A stretch of 64,000 bases of DNA from Sideroxydans lithotrophicus ES-1 (GCF_000025705.1 NC_013959.1:1169063-1233062); one strand, 5' to 3'; shown: positions 26,187 to 36,416, numbered from the stretch's first letter. Notes: a model not told the origin generated them from the sequence alone. Program-made: numbers and translations.

Positions 26187-27866
26187 TCAGGCCCCTGTCA
26201 GTTGATCGTAAAAGCGATAGAAACTCATCACCTTCTCGTTGTGCGGCACCAGCTTGTCCAGGATCGCGAGATAGCTCTTGGCGCGTTCCTGCACATCCGC
26301 GTCCATGCCGCCCTGCTTCAGCCACAGCAGGTGCAGCTGTGCCGCCGCGAACAGCGCCTCGATGTTGTCGCTCTGGATCGCCAGCGCATCGAGCACCTTG
26401 CGGTAGGCGGCATCGAACTGCGCCACGTGCATCGCCTTGCGCGCCTCTTCCACCAGCGCCAGCACGCGTCGTTGCCCGGCATCGATGACTTCATCCACCT
26501 TGTCGTGCTGTCCGGTGTCGATCATCGACTTGGTGACATGGCGCGCGATGCGCTCGCGCTCCAGGCCGCTCGACTGCACTGCCTGGGTCAGCATCTTCAG
26601 GCCGAGGACGGAGTCGCCGGTCTTGAATGCGGCCTTGCCGAGCGAATTCATGGCGGAACTGCTGCTTTCCGCGGTCAGCAGCCGTTGCGAACGTTCCAGC
26701 AGTCTCTTCGCCGCAGCCTTGTCGCCCGCATCGAAATAGGCCTGCGCCAGGATCGCGTTCTTGGAGATGCCGAACGAACCTTTCTCCTCGAACTTGCGCG
26801 CGCTTTTTTCCAGCGTGTGGATGGCGCCCTGCGGGTCGCCCAGGTCGGTCTGGATCTGGGCCAGCGACAGGTAATCGTCGGGGCGTTCCGTTATCGAACC
26901 GCTCGCCAGCCTGATCGCCGATTCGGAATATTTCTTCGCCTCGTCCAGCTTGCCCAGCAGGAAAGCCGATTCCGCGTTGGAGCGGAAACGTTTCGCGGTG
27001 GGCAATATCTTGGCCGATTGCTCCATCAGCTGGTAGGCGCCTTCCTCGTCCTTCTGCATGCGCCTGATCTCGGCCAGCAACTCATAGGCCGCGACATAGC
27101 TCGGGTTGTCGGCGACGATCTGCTTGGCCATCTCCTCGGCCGCATCAACTTCATTCAGCAGCATGCGCGCACGCGCGATGCCGATCTTCACCCACGGCAC
27201 GTTGTCGCGCATGGCCAGCGCCTGTTCATAGGTCTTGAGCAGGTCGGTGGTGTCGTTGAGGGCGAGCAGCGCTTCCGCCTTGAGCTTGAGCGCGGCCATC
27301 AGCCAGCGCTCGTTCGTCACCAGCGCCATCAGCCGGTCGCATTCGCTCACCACCAGCAGGTAGTTCTTGTCGTCCATCGCCGTGAGCGCGGGCAGCAGGA
27401 AGTTGCGCCGATCGAACAGGCGTTCCAGCCGCGCGCGCAGCTTCTTTTCCGGGCAGGGCTTGAGGATGTAATCGTCGGGAGCGAACTCGGCGGCATTGGC
27501 GACAAAGGCATACTCGGCTTCGGCCGTCACCATCACGAAGATCGTCTTGGCGCTGAGCAGATGCTCATGGCGCAGGTATTCGAGGAAATGCTGCCCGGAG
27601 GTGGCCTTGTTGAGGTTGTAGTCGCACAGGATCAGGTCGTAGCGGTTGTTCTCGATCTGCCCCAGCGCTTCCTGCGCATCGGCGACGCACTTGATCGAGT
27701 TCATCTCCATCCATTGCAACTGCGAGCGCAGCGCATGGCGCATCGCGCCGATGTCGTCGATGACCAGCGCCGACAGCGTATCGAAGCGGATATATTCGTT
27801 CTCGTAGGCATCCTTCTTGCCGCCGATGATGTCCGCCATCGAGTTTGCGTTCTTGCGGTCCTGCAT
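26187..27866 (-). CDS. Response regulator with TPR output region
   Basis: About 559 residues. An N-terminal REC domain (about 25-150) has acidic residues LVIDDIG, the phospho-acceptor Asp in LILCDYNLN (near residue 81) and the Lys in ILKPCPEKK. The rest (about 160-550) is a run of TPR-like helical repeats (LKTYEQALAMRDN, GAIHTLEKSARKFEEKG, AAAKRLLERSQRLL). There is no DNA-binding domain, so output is by protein-protein contact. The start at 27866 has GGGGAGAG. With the kinase gene downstream on the same strand it probably forms a two-component pair; the process controlled is unknown. Confidence 0.87.
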   Translation of the reverse strand: MQDRKNANSMADIIGGKKDAYENEYIRFDTLSALVIDDIGAMRHALRSQLQWMEMNSIKCVADAQEALGQIENNRYDLILCDYNLNKATSGQHFLEYLRHEHLLSAKTIFVMVTAEAEYAFVANAAEFAPDDYILKPCPEKKLRARLERLFDRRNFLLPALTAMDDKNYLLVVSECDRLMALVTNERWLMAALKLKAEALLALNDTTDLLKTYEQALAMRDNVPWVKIGIARARMLLNEVDAAEEMAKQIVADNPSYVAAYELLAEIRRMQKDEEGAYQLMEQSAKILPTAKRFRSNAESAFLLGKLDEAKKYSESAIRLASGSITERPDDYLSLAQIQTDLGDPQGAIHTLEKSARKFEEKGSFGISKNAILAQAYFDAGDKAAAKRLLERSQRLLTAESSSSAMNSLGKAAFKTGDSVLGLKMLTQAVQSSGLERERIARHVTKSMIDTGQHDKVDEVIDAGQRRVLALVEEARKAMHVAQFDAAYRKVLDALAIQSDNIEALFAAAQLHLLWLKQGGMDADVQERAKSYLAILDKLVPHNEKVMSFYRFYDQLTGA

Positions 27867-28129
27867 CACTCTCCCCGTGTTGTTCGTGCGCAAGGTGGTT
27901 GGATGGCTGCGGAGGAGGATATCCAGCCCTGCGCGCCGTGGCCTTTTTCCGAATGATAACGAAAATCCGCCCGGACTAGCCGCCTTTCCTCGGCTGCAGC
28001 GGCTGATTCTGTTTTGCGGCAGGCCATGCACCTTCATGTCCCGCACCCGGGAAGGTGAAAAAATGGTGAAAGCTCAAAAGGGTAGGGAAGGGCAAGCGGG
28101 ATCAAGGTTCGCCCTGCGCGGTTTCAACT

Positions 28130-29083
28130 TCACAACTTATCCGACAACGCTTTTTCCAGCTTGATCTGGTCCGCAGTGAACCCGCGTATCCCTTCGGCCA
28201 GCTTCTCCGTCGCCATCGCATCCTCGTTCATCTCCCAGCGGAACTCGGCCTCGGTCATCGAGGCAGGGCGCGGCTTGATCGCGCCTGCGTAATGCAGGCG
28301 GCGTGGCAGCGCGCCCTGGGCGCCTTGCAGCTCCTGCAGCAGCGCCGGACTGATGGTCAGGCGGTCGCAGCCGGCCAGCGCCAGTATCTCGCCGCTATTG
28401 CGAAACGATGCGCCCATCACCGTGGTCGGGTAGCCGTGCTCCTTGTAGTACTGGTAGATCTTGCGCACCGAAAGCACCCCCATATCTTCTTCCGCAGGAA
28501 TGTCGGTGCGCCCCTCCTTGGCTTTTTGCCAATCGAAGATACGCCCGACAAAAGGCGAGATCAGCGTCACGCCCGCCTCGGCACTGGCGCGAGCCTGGGC
28601 GAAACCGAACATCAGGGTGAGATTGCAATGGATGCCTTCGTGCTCGAGGATCTCGCCGGCGCGTATGCCTTCCCATGTCGAAGCGACCTTGATCAATACC
28701 TGCTCATTGCGGACGCCTGCCTCGTTGTAGAGCCGTATCAGCTTGCGTGCCTTTGCCAGCATGGCCTGTGTATTGAACGACAGCCGCGCATCCACTTCGG
28801 TCGAGATGCGCCCCGGCACGATCTTCAGCACTTCCAGCCCGACGTTCACCGCCAGTTTATCTATCGCGTCGTGTGCCTGTTGTTCCCGGTCCTTGCCTTG
28901 CGACTTCGCCCACGTCAGTGCATCGGCGATCAACGGGGCATATTCGGGCAAGCTTGCCGCCTTCAGCAGCAAGGAAGGGTTGGTGGTCGCGTCTTCCGGC
29001 TGATGGGCGCGTATTGCCTCGATATCGCCGGTGTCGGCGACGATTGCGGTCATGGATTTCAGTTGTTCAAGCAGATTGGACAT
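28130..29083 (-). CDS. tal: Transaldolase
   Basis: A 317-residue class I aldolase of the TalB type, transferring a dihydroxyacetone unit in the non-oxidative pentose phosphate pathway. Motifs: [28 protein letters not shown], the Schiff-base Lys in [12 protein letters not shown], and [11 protein letters not shown]. Length equals E. coli TalB. A strong GGAGGAGAG ribosome site precedes the ATG. It is a single gene; its 46-base C-terminal neighbour space and the divergent ettA side hold no other gene. Confidence 0.96.
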   Translation of the reverse strand: MSNLLEQLKSMTAIVADTGDIEAIRAHQPEDATTNPSLLLKAASLPEYAPLIADALTWAKSQGKDREQQAHDAIDKLAVNVGLEVLKIVPGRISTEVDARLSFNTQAMLAKARKLIRLYNEAGVRNEQVLIKVASTWEGIRAGEILEHEGIHCNLTLMFGFAQARASAEAGVTLISPFVGRIFDWQKAKEGRTDIPAEEDMGVLSVRKIYQYYKEHGYPTTVMGASFRNSGEILALAGCDRLTISPALLQELQGAQGALPRRLHYAGAIKPRPASMTEAEFRWEMNEDAMATEKLAEGIRGFTADQIKLEKALSDKL

Positions 29084-29305
29084 GGTCTCTCCTCCGGGTA
29101 GGTGGCCTCACGGCAGCGAGCGCCTGGGCCGATTCGTCTGCGCGTCGCAGTACAGGGTGGCACATATTGAGCCTTTGCTGATCAGGGGGTAAAGCCGAAA
29201 TGCCATTCCCCCGTCTGCTGTGGGCAAGGGGAACACCATTCTAGTTCCCTCCGCTTTACGGTAAGCTACGCGCCTTCTGTCCCTCACCCAAGAAAGCGCA
29301 ATAAA

Positions 29306-30976
<1,671 letters not shown>

Positions 30977-31004
30977 CAGTTTGACGTTCCGCCAAGGGAG
31001 ATAC

Positions 31005-32504
31005 ATGAGCGCATTCGAGGAGTTTTACAGGAATTTCGGCCTAGTCGAATATCCATTTTCAATTTTCTCTGCTGAACAGGAAAAAGAGCGGCTCAAAGAC
31101 ATTTTCGTGAAGCCAAATGTCTATGCTCCTCTGGTTGAGATTTTTGGCAAGGGCGCAACTGTCATTCTCAAAGGGGAAAGAGGTACTGGGAAAACCGCAC
31201 TTACCTACGAGTTGGTAAAAGAAAAAGAGAAAAACTCGCTCGTGGTTGTCCTTGACGAATATTCAGATCTGGAAAAAGGGTACACCCCGAACGATTTATA
31301 TCGTTTCATACTAAATGGTGTTGCCGAGAAGTTATTACTGTGGCTTGCGGAGCACAAATATAGAACCCTGACAATTCCAGAAAATGATCGGTTCTTGCTA
31401 GCTTACCTGCTTAAATTCCACATTACCGAAATCAGCCAGTCCCGACTTCAGGAGAGAATTAGGGGGATGCAGCAGGGTGCGATAAGGACGTTGTTATCGA
31501 GGGGTTATGATCTACTCAGGTATCCGTTAAATTTTGCGGCAAATATCGCCGTGATTTTTGCCACGGACGCAATAAAGAAGACATACCCTGGATTACCAGA
31601 TCTTGATCTACCAAAACACAAAGACTATTTTCCTCAGCTTGCCGCCGCCAAGCTCGACGATATATCTCAAGCTAAAGCGAACTTTAAAGTGTTGAAGGAT
31701 GTCTCGTCGTTGGTTAAACGGTTTGGGATAGGTGGTCTTGTAATTGTCATTGACAAGATTGATGAGAATCAAAAGTTGGAGAACGACGCTGAGGAAATAG
31801 CTGACTTTTTGAGCAAGATTGTACTAGACAATAATCTCCTACTTGATTCTGGCGCGACGTTCGTTGTTTGCTCTTGGAGCATACCGCTCGGTTACTTGGC
31901 GAAGGAGGGAGCGCGGCTGTCAAAAATGAGCACATTTGAGGTTGCGTGGGATAAACCAAGTCTTGAAAAATTATTAAACAGGAGACTGGCAGTATTCTCT
32001 GGGGAACAACTGACGAACTATCGTGACTTATTTGCCGCGGACGTGTCAGAAGATGAAATCAATGACATTTTTCTGATAGCAAACAAGAATCCTCGTGATC
32101 TCATCCACCTTCTGGATGAAATATTTCTAATGGCTTTCAAGGCTAGCCCTGCATTAAGTAAGATTTCCAGTATGCACATCCGAGAGGGAGTGCGAGAATT
32201 TGTATCTAAGTTCAATTTCTTCGAATATTACCCTAGAAATTCTAAATCAAGAGCGAACAGCATGGATGTGTATAGCTACATTGCGCATCTTTTAAAGCTT
32301 GGTACGCACACTTTCACAAAAAACGAACTAAATGAAAAGGCGGGTGTTAGCGGTTCATCGGCCCCAAACTACGTTACGGCCATGAAGAATATGGGGTTGG
32401 TAAAGGAGCTGACAACTAAGAAGGAAAGCGCAGTGGTGTACGAAATTAGAGATCCTAAGGTTGTATACGCGATAAGCAATGGAATGGAAATCTCACGCCC
32501 ATAA
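31005..32504 (+). CDS. P-loop ATPase with C-terminal winged-helix-like region
   Basis: About 499 residues with clearly AT-richer codon use than ettA, suggesting horizontal acquisition. Walker A is GERGTGKTA (about residue 56-64), Walker B is GLVIVIDKIDE (about 244-254), and FVVCSWSIP resembles the sensor strand of AAA/STAND proteins. The C-terminal 90 residues (YIAHLLKLGTHTFTKNELNE ... VTAMKNMGLVKEL) look like a winged helix, as in Orc/Cdc6-like and STAND ATPases. It resembles the Sll1717-type P-loop ATPases; no function is established. The start at 31005 has AAGGGAGA; it stands alone without an obvious effector gene, though defence-related roles are known for similar ATPases. Confidence 0.75.
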   Translation: MSAFEEFYRNFGLVEYPFSIFSAEQEKERLKDIFVKPNVYAPLVEIFGKGATVILKGERGTGKTALTYELVKEKEKNSLVVVLDEYSDLEKGYTPNDLYRFILNGVAEKLLLWLAEHKYRTLTIPENDRFLLAYLLKFHITEISQSRLQERIRGMQQGAIRTLLSRGYDLLRYPLNFAANIAVIFATDAIKKTYPGLPDLDLPKHKDYFPQLAAAKLDDISQAKANFKVLKDVSSLVKRFGIGGLVIVIDKIDENQKLENDAEEIADFLSKIVLDNNLLLDSGATFVVCSWSIPLGYLAKEGARLSKMSTFEVAWDKPSLEKLLNRRLAVFSGEQLTNYRDLFAADVSEDEINDIFLIANKNPRDLIHLLDEIFLMAFKASPALSKISSMHIREGVREFVSKFNFFEYYPRNSKSRANSMDVYSYIAHLLKLGTHTFTKNELNEKAGVSGSSAPNYVTAMKNMGLVKELTTKKESAVVYEIRDPKVVYAISNGMEISRP

Positions 32505-32532
32505 CCGAAGAACTAAGCAACTGGAGAATTAC

Positions 32533-32656
32533 GGGGTCAGGTCTTGCAATGCAAAGAATTACGGGGTCAGGTCTTGCAATGCAACATTCTCTTTTTGCGA
32601 TGCGTCAATGCAAGACCTGACCCCGTCGCCGCGTCGCAAGACCTGACCCCGCGTCG
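32533..32656. repeat. GGGGTCAGGTCTTGCAATGC repeat cluster, two direct and two inverted copies
   Basis: Two forward units (GGGGTCAGGTCTTGCAATGC at about 32533 and 32563) are followed by two inverted units (CAAGACCTGACCCC at about 32610 and 32637). Forward and inverted copies can form a long hairpin. Such palindromic units are of the kind moved by REP-associated tyrosine transposases; none is encoded here. It separates the ATPase gene from the DUF1566 gene. Confidence 0.85.
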
Positions 32657-32697
32657 CCCGAATCGAGTCCATCCAAATACTGTTAAGGTGCATACAA

Positions 32698-33180
32698 ATG
32701 AAAATACATCTGAGCGTTTTACTGGTGTTGGGAGTTGCATTTTCGAACGTCGGCTATTGTGGGAATCTTCAATCCGTTCAATCTGACGAGCGGTGGGAAT
32801 TTGATGGCGATTTGTTATATGACAATGCCTTTGATCTGACTTGGCAGCGCTGCGCTATAGGGCAGAAGTTTTTTGGCAAGAGTTGTGTTGGGGGAGCTAT
32901 GCCAATGACACTACCCCAGGCCAAAGAAAAGGAGAAAGATGGGTGGCGCCTACCAACACATAGTGAACTTCTTACACTAATAAAATACGACGTAAAACCA
33001 TATATTGATGACAAGGCGTTCCCGGGATTTGCCTGTTGCTATTATTGGACGGGCGAATACAACTCCGATAGAGAAGGCTACTACTACGTTCTATTCGATA
33101 GGGGCGATTCAACTTACCGTGATGAAAGATCAAATCATCTGGTCAGGTTTGTTCGATCAGGAAGATTGCAAAAGAAGTGA
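32698..33180 (+). CDS. Secreted DUF1566 (Lcl C-terminal-like) protein
   Basis: A 160-residue protein with a signal peptide (about 1-21) and a DUF1566 domain: DNAFDLTWQRCAIGQ, then GWRLPTHSELLTLIKY, a YYWTGEYNS strand and the VRFVRSG end. The C-type-lectin-like fold of this family is usually extracellular; ligand unknown. Paired Cys residues may form disulfides. AT-rich codon use matches the islet. Related inverted-repeat clusters bracket it on both sides. Confidence 0.8.
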   Translation: MKIHLSVLLVLGVAFSNVGYCGNLQSVQSDERWEFDGDLLYDNAFDLTWQRCAIGQKFFGKSCVGGAMPMTLPQAKEKEKDGWRLPTHSELLTLIKYDVKPYIDDKAFPGFACCYYWTGEYNSDREGYYYVLFDRGDSTYRDERSNHLVRFVRSGRLQKK

Positions 33181-33218
33181 CGCGGAGCAAATAGCCGCAT
33201 TGCAGTAGTCTAGAACTT

Positions 33219-33284
33219 CGGGGTCAGGTCTTGCAATACAACATACTCGTTTTGCGTTCGTCAATGCAAGACCTATCCCCGTCA
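33219..33284. repeat. Second GGGGTCAGGTCTTGCAAT inverted repeat
   Basis: One forward unit (GGGGTCAGGTCTTGCAATAC) and one inverted unit (TCAATGCAAGACCTATCCCC) are separated by about 25 bases. It is related to the cluster at 32533-32656, but diverged in one arm (CTATCCCC for CTGACCCC). It separates the DUF1566 and Sel1 genes. Confidence 0.82.
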
Positions 33285-33323
33285 CGCTGCATTTGAATTT
33301 CTTAATTTCCTAAGGTGCTCTCA

Positions 33324-34277
33324 ATGCGTAACTTGATAAATACGTGCATTGTTCTACTGATTGCATCATCTTCTAGTTGTGGAATTGCGGGGCAGCTAGA
33401 AGCTAGTCAGCAAAGTGCGGGAAAGGTACCAGCTAATACTTTTCAAGTGCTCATTTCGCTGGCGGAGCGAGGTGATGCTATTGCTGAGCACGATTTGGCT
33501 CATATATACGAAAACGGAACTGGTGGTGTTTCAATAAATTATTCATTGGCAGCCAAGTGGTATCGTGAATCTGCAATGCAGGGATACGCGCCAGCCCAAA
33601 ATAACTTGGCAACTATGTATGAACGAGGATTGGGTATAGAAAAAGATGATGTGCAGGCTGTTATGTGGTATCGCAAGGCAGCAGAGCAGGGGTTTTCCAT
33701 AGCGCAACAAAATCTGGGCGCTATGTATGCCAATGGCCGGGGCGTTGTAAAAGACGATGTGCAGGCTGTGCAATGGTATCGCAAGGCTGCAGAATCGAAT
33801 AATGCCAACGGATTGCAAAACTTGGGATGGATGTATGCAAACGGCCTGGGAGTGAAGAGAGATGATGCTCATGCGGTCGTGTTGTATCGCAAGGCTGCAA
33901 AGCTGGGGCATGCAGGGGCGCAGAATTGTTTAGGGGTTATGTATGCATCAGGCAGAGGTGTTGCAAAAGACGAGGCAGTTGCCGCACAGTGGTATCTCAA
34001 AGCTGCCAAGAAGGGTGATTTAGATGCGCAGGATAATTTGGGACTAATGTATATCAGGGGACAGGGTGTGGCCAGAGATACTGCTCAAGCATATAAGTGG
34101 TTCAGCAGGGCTGCTGAGCACGGTTTCGCAAATGCTCAACGAAACCTCGGGGTAATGTATGGAACTGGCGATGGCGTAAAACAGGACATGAAGAAGGCGG
34201 TTTATTGGTACCGTAAAGCTGCCGATCAGGGGCATGTTGAAGCGCAAGAAATATTGGCGAAGCTGAAACAAAAGTGA
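33324..34277 (+). CDS. Sel1-repeat protein, exported
   Basis: About 317 residues: an N-terminal signal segment (LINTCIVLLIASSSSCGIAG, possibly but not convincingly a lipobox), then seven Sel1-type repeats of about 36 residues (for example AQNNLATMYERGLGIEKDD, QWYRKAAESNN, AQRNLGVMYGTGDGVKQD) and a short C-terminal helix. Sel1 repeats form alpha-solenoids for protein binding. The start ATG at 33324 has TAAGG upstream; its leader resembles that of the DUF1566 gene (TAAGGTGC before ATG in both). Partner unknown. Confidence 0.85.
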   Translation: MRNLINTCIVLLIASSSSCGIAGQLEASQQSAGKVPANTFQVLISLAERGDAIAEHDLAHIYENGTGGVSINYSLAAKWYRESAMQGYAPAQNNLATMYERGLGIEKDDVQAVMWYRKAAEQGFSIAQQNLGAMYANGRGVVKDDVQAVQWYRKAAESNNANGLQNLGWMYANGLGVKRDDAHAVVLYRKAAKLGHAGAQNCLGVMYASGRGVAKDEAVAAQWYLKAAKKGDLDAQDNLGLMYIRGQGVARDTAQAYKWFSRAAEHGFANAQRNLGVMYGTGDGVKQDMKKAVYWYRKAADQGHVEAQEILAKLKQK

Positions 34278-34302
34278 TTTGAGTGATATGGGGGCGGGAG
34301 CT

Positions 34303-34340
34303 AAAAGGGGCAGCATCGCAATAGTTTTCAAAGCGTGTGG
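34303..34340 (+). repeat. AAAGGGGCAGCATCGCAATA repeat upstream of first rhodanese-like gene
   Basis: AAAAGGGGCAGCATCGCAAT followed by AGTTTTCAAAGCG. Related sequences occur at about 35329, 36354, 40386, 47876 and 56475, always between genes. Here it is part of the duplicated block that also carries the lipoprotein gene. Confidence 0.7.
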
Positions 34341-34377
34341 GTGGCGGCGCAACAACTTCATCAAGGAGCAGATCGAG

Positions 34378-34782
34378 ATGACCGGAATTCAAAGATGCAT
34401 CGTCGCACTGGCCGTATTGATCCTGGCGGGGTGTGGTCCGAAGGATGAGCAGTTGGTGGATGTGAAAGCGGCTGCCGAGCGGCAGACTCGCGGCGAGCTG
34501 TTGTTGGATGTGCGTGAAGCCGATGACTACAAAGAGTTCCACATACCGAACACGATGAACATACCGTACGGTCATCTGGCCTTGCGCATGGCGGAGTTGG
34601 AGCCATACAAGGGCAAACCGGTCATGGTGATCGACCATTCCGGCCTGCGGGCACCCCGGGCAATGGAGCAACTGCAAAAAGCAGGATTCACCCAGGTGTT
34701 CGTGGTGAAAGGCGGGATAGCCGAATGGAAAGCCGCCGGTCTTCCTCTCGAAAAACTGGACATGCAGCTGCAGCCGCAGTGA
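34378..34782 (+). CDS. Rhodanese-like lipoprotein without catalytic Cys, copy 1
   Basis: 134 residues: lipobox LILAGC (Cys19) and a single rhodanese-homology domain (ELLLDVREADDYKEFHIPNTMNI..., then KGGIAEWKAAGLPLEK). The active-site loop, normally CRSGxR, reads DHSGLR, so the catalytic Cys is absent and sulfurtransferase activity is unlikely. It may bind anions or a partner at the periplasmic face of a membrane. The start at 34378 has AAGGAG upstream. A 94 percent identical copy lies 1026 bases downstream. Confidence 0.85.
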   Translation: MTGIQRCIVALAVLILAGCGPKDEQLVDVKAAAERQTRGELLLDVREADDYKEFHIPNTMNIPYGHLALRMAELEPYKGKPVMVIDHSGLRAPRAMEQLQKAGFTQVFVVKGGIAEWKAAGLPLEKLDMQLQPQ

Positions 34783-34866
34783 TCTTTTCAGATACCGCGC
34801 AGCAGATAGGGCCAGGTCACAGGTGCTGTAGTCGAACTGTTCTGAATGTTTCCGTGAAAGGCTGAC

Positions 34867-35250
34867 ATGATCACGAAAGGTATGCGGCTCTGGTTGGCAC
34901 TGCTGACATTGGTGCTTCTTGCCATTTTGCTGATTTGGCAGTTTGGTTTTCGGGAAGGAATAGGGCGACCTGCCGCTGCCAGGACCGAGGTTCGCTTCTG
35001 GTTTGAGCCATTCAAGCCGCGGTTTGAGCAGATCAGGGCAGCATTCCTGGCTATTCCCAAGACACCGGAAATAACAAATATCGAAAAACTGTACGCGTTG
35101 GACGAGCAACTGGAAAAGCTAGTGCTTGAAGCAGGCGGAAAGTACAGCAGCTATTTCCCAACGATTAAAGGGGTCGTGTTCGAATATTTCCTTCAAACCG
35201 TTTTGCTCGGTTATACCTTCAATCGGAATTCCGCCATCAACCCGCAATGA
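34867..35250 (+). CDS. Small membrane-anchored protein with repeat-derived C-terminus
   Basis: 127 residues: one N-terminal membrane segment (about 7-25), a helical periplasmic region (KPRFEQIRAAFLAIPKTPEI, YALDEQLEKLVLEAGGKYS) and a C-terminal tail. The last 30 or so residues are encoded by the first 88 bases of the repeat copy at 35163-35323. The original gene was therefore probably truncated or fused by insertion of that DNA. No family recognised. It may be a partial gene. Confidence 0.55.
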   Translation: MITKGMRLWLALLTLVLLAILLIWQFGFREGIGRPAAARTEVRFWFEPFKPRFEQIRAAFLAIPKTPEITNIEKLYALDEQLEKLVLEAGGKYSSYFPTIKGVVFEYFLQTVLLGYTFNRNSAINPQ

Positions 35251-35323
35251 TTCGCTTGTCAATCATTCACCCCCTGCTAGAATGACCGTATTCAGTCCTT
35301 ATTCGGTGACTTATCATGCAAGA
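35163..35323 (+). repeat. 161-bp duplicate of the toxin-antitoxin promoter region, copy A
   Basis: It aligns without gaps to 37165-37325 with about 6 mismatches (about 96 percent identity) and ends 8 bases into what would be the antitoxin ORF (ATGCAAGA). It begins GATTAAAGGGGTCGTGTTCG. It carries the presumed promoter of the phd-parE pair but no antitoxin behind it, and is fused to the second rhodanese block. Confidence 0.9.
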
Positions 35324-35328
35324 GGAGC

Positions 35329-35365
35329 TAATGGGGTCAGCATCGCAATAGTTTTCGAAGGTGTG
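35329..35365 (+). repeat. TAATGGGGTCAGCATCGCAA repeat upstream of second rhodanese-like gene
   Basis: TAATGGGGTCAGCATCGCAA followed by TAGTTTTCGAAGG. It is the counterpart of the element at 34303 and marks the left edge of the second copy of the duplicated block. Confidence 0.7.
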
Positions 35366-35403
35366 GCTGGCAGCGCAACAACTTCATCATGGAGCGAATC
35401 GAG

Positions 35404-35808
35404 ATGACCGGAATTCAAAGATGCCTCATCGCACTGGCCGTGTTGTTCCTGTCGGGGTGTGGTCCGAAGGATGAGCAGTTGGTGGATGTCAAAGCGGCTG
35501 CGGAGCGGCAGGCTCGCGGCGAGCTGTTGTTGGATGTCCGTGAAGCCGATGACTACAAAGAGTTCCATATACCGAACACGATGAACATACCGTACGGTCA
35601 CCTTGCCTTGCGCATGGCGGAGTTGGAGTCATACAAGGGCAAACCTGTGATGGTGATCGACCATTCCGGCCTGCGGGCACCCCGCGCAATGGAGCAACTG
35701 CAAAAAGCAGGATTCACCCAGGTGTTCGTGGTGAAAGGCGGGATAGCCGAATGGAAAACAGCCGGACTTCCTCTCGAAAAACTGGACATGCAGCTGCGGC
35801 CGCAGTGA
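35404..35808 (+). CDS. Rhodanese-like lipoprotein without catalytic Cys, copy 2
   Basis: 134 residues differing from copy 1 at 8 positions (I8L, V9I, I15F, A17S, T37A, P76S, A119T, Q132R). Lipobox LFLSGC. It has the same DHSGLR loop in place of the Cys-containing active site. Both copies keep open frames and the same lost Cys, suggesting the Cys-less form is functional and was lost before the duplication. Upstream sequence is also shared to about 75 bases before the start. Confidence 0.85.
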   Translation: MTGIQRCLIALAVLFLSGCGPKDEQLVDVKAAAERQARGELLLDVREADDYKEFHIPNTMNIPYGHLALRMAELESYKGKPVMVIDHSGLRAPRAMEQLQKAGFTQVFVVKGGIAEWKTAGLPLEKLDMQLRPQ

Positions 35809-35858
35809 TTTATTCAGATACATCCGAGAACCAAAGGCGGCGGAGCCGAGGGGGCAGA

Positions 35859-36338
35859 ATGAAGAATGTTGCTTGTGTAAGCTTGATGCTGTGTGCGATG
35901 GTGATGCCGCGTGAAAGTGTTGCGGCAGATGGCAACGCCATTCCCTTCACTCCCGCTCCGGCCTATTACCGCCTTGCCCAGCCCATTACGGAGCGATCCC
36001 TTTTTCCCGAGTGCATCACGCCCAAAGATGACGCGGCCAAGAATCAATGTTCGCAAATTGCTTCGCGGCTGACTTCTCTTGAAGCCCGGTTGAAAGAATT
36101 ATGTGTCGATGCGGGGGAGTCGATATTCCGCACGGTGAACAATGTCGAGGGAGTCTACGTGCAAACTTCCCAATCCAGCGGGAATGGTTACTTTCATGAG
36201 CTTGAAAACGCATGGGAACTCTTTGTGTCTCCCCAGCTTTGGCCGCATTACCGGTATTGGGAATATGCCAAGCCATGGCAGGGCAAGAGAAACAAAAGGT
36301 ACCGGAGTCGAATTGTTTTGCGCGAAATCTGTGTTTGA
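35859..36338 (+). CDS. Secreted protein of unknown function, C-terminus likely repeat-derived
   Basis: About 159 residues with a signal peptide (about 1-22, ending VAA). The mature part has four Cys residues (FPECITPKDDAAKNQC, ELCVDAG) plus one near the end. The last roughly 15 residues (RYRSRIVLREICV) are encoded by DNA resembling the intergenic AAAGGG...GAGTCGAATT-TTTTGCGC element also seen at 56475-56522. The natural C-terminus may therefore have been replaced. A GAGGGGGC site precedes the ATG. No family recognised. Confidence 0.6.
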   Translation: MKNVACVSLMLCAMVMPRESVAADGNAIPFTPAPAYYRLAQPITERSLFPECITPKDDAAKNQCSQIASRLTSLEARLKELCVDAGESIFRTVNNVEGVYVQTSQSSGNGYFHELENAWELFVSPQLWPHYRYWEYAKPWQGKRNKRYRSRIVLREICV

Positions 36339-36353
36339 AAATGAAATCGCAAT

Positions 36354-36384
36354 CAAAGGGGCCAAGCTCAATATAGTTTCAATA
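36354..36384 (+). repeat. AAAGGGGCCAAGCTCAATAT repeat
   Basis: A diverged member of the AAAGGGG...AATAGTTTT family just upstream of the next lipoprotein gene (CAAAGGGGCCAAGCTCAATA then TAGTTTCAATATG). Confidence 0.5.
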
Positions 36385-36416
36385 TGTTTATGAACGTATA
36401 GTCCGAGGGTTTAATA

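Noticed and set aside
32533-33284. CRISPR array
   Set aside because: The repeats occur as direct and inverted copies with irregular spacing and no unique spacers of constant length; no cas genes.
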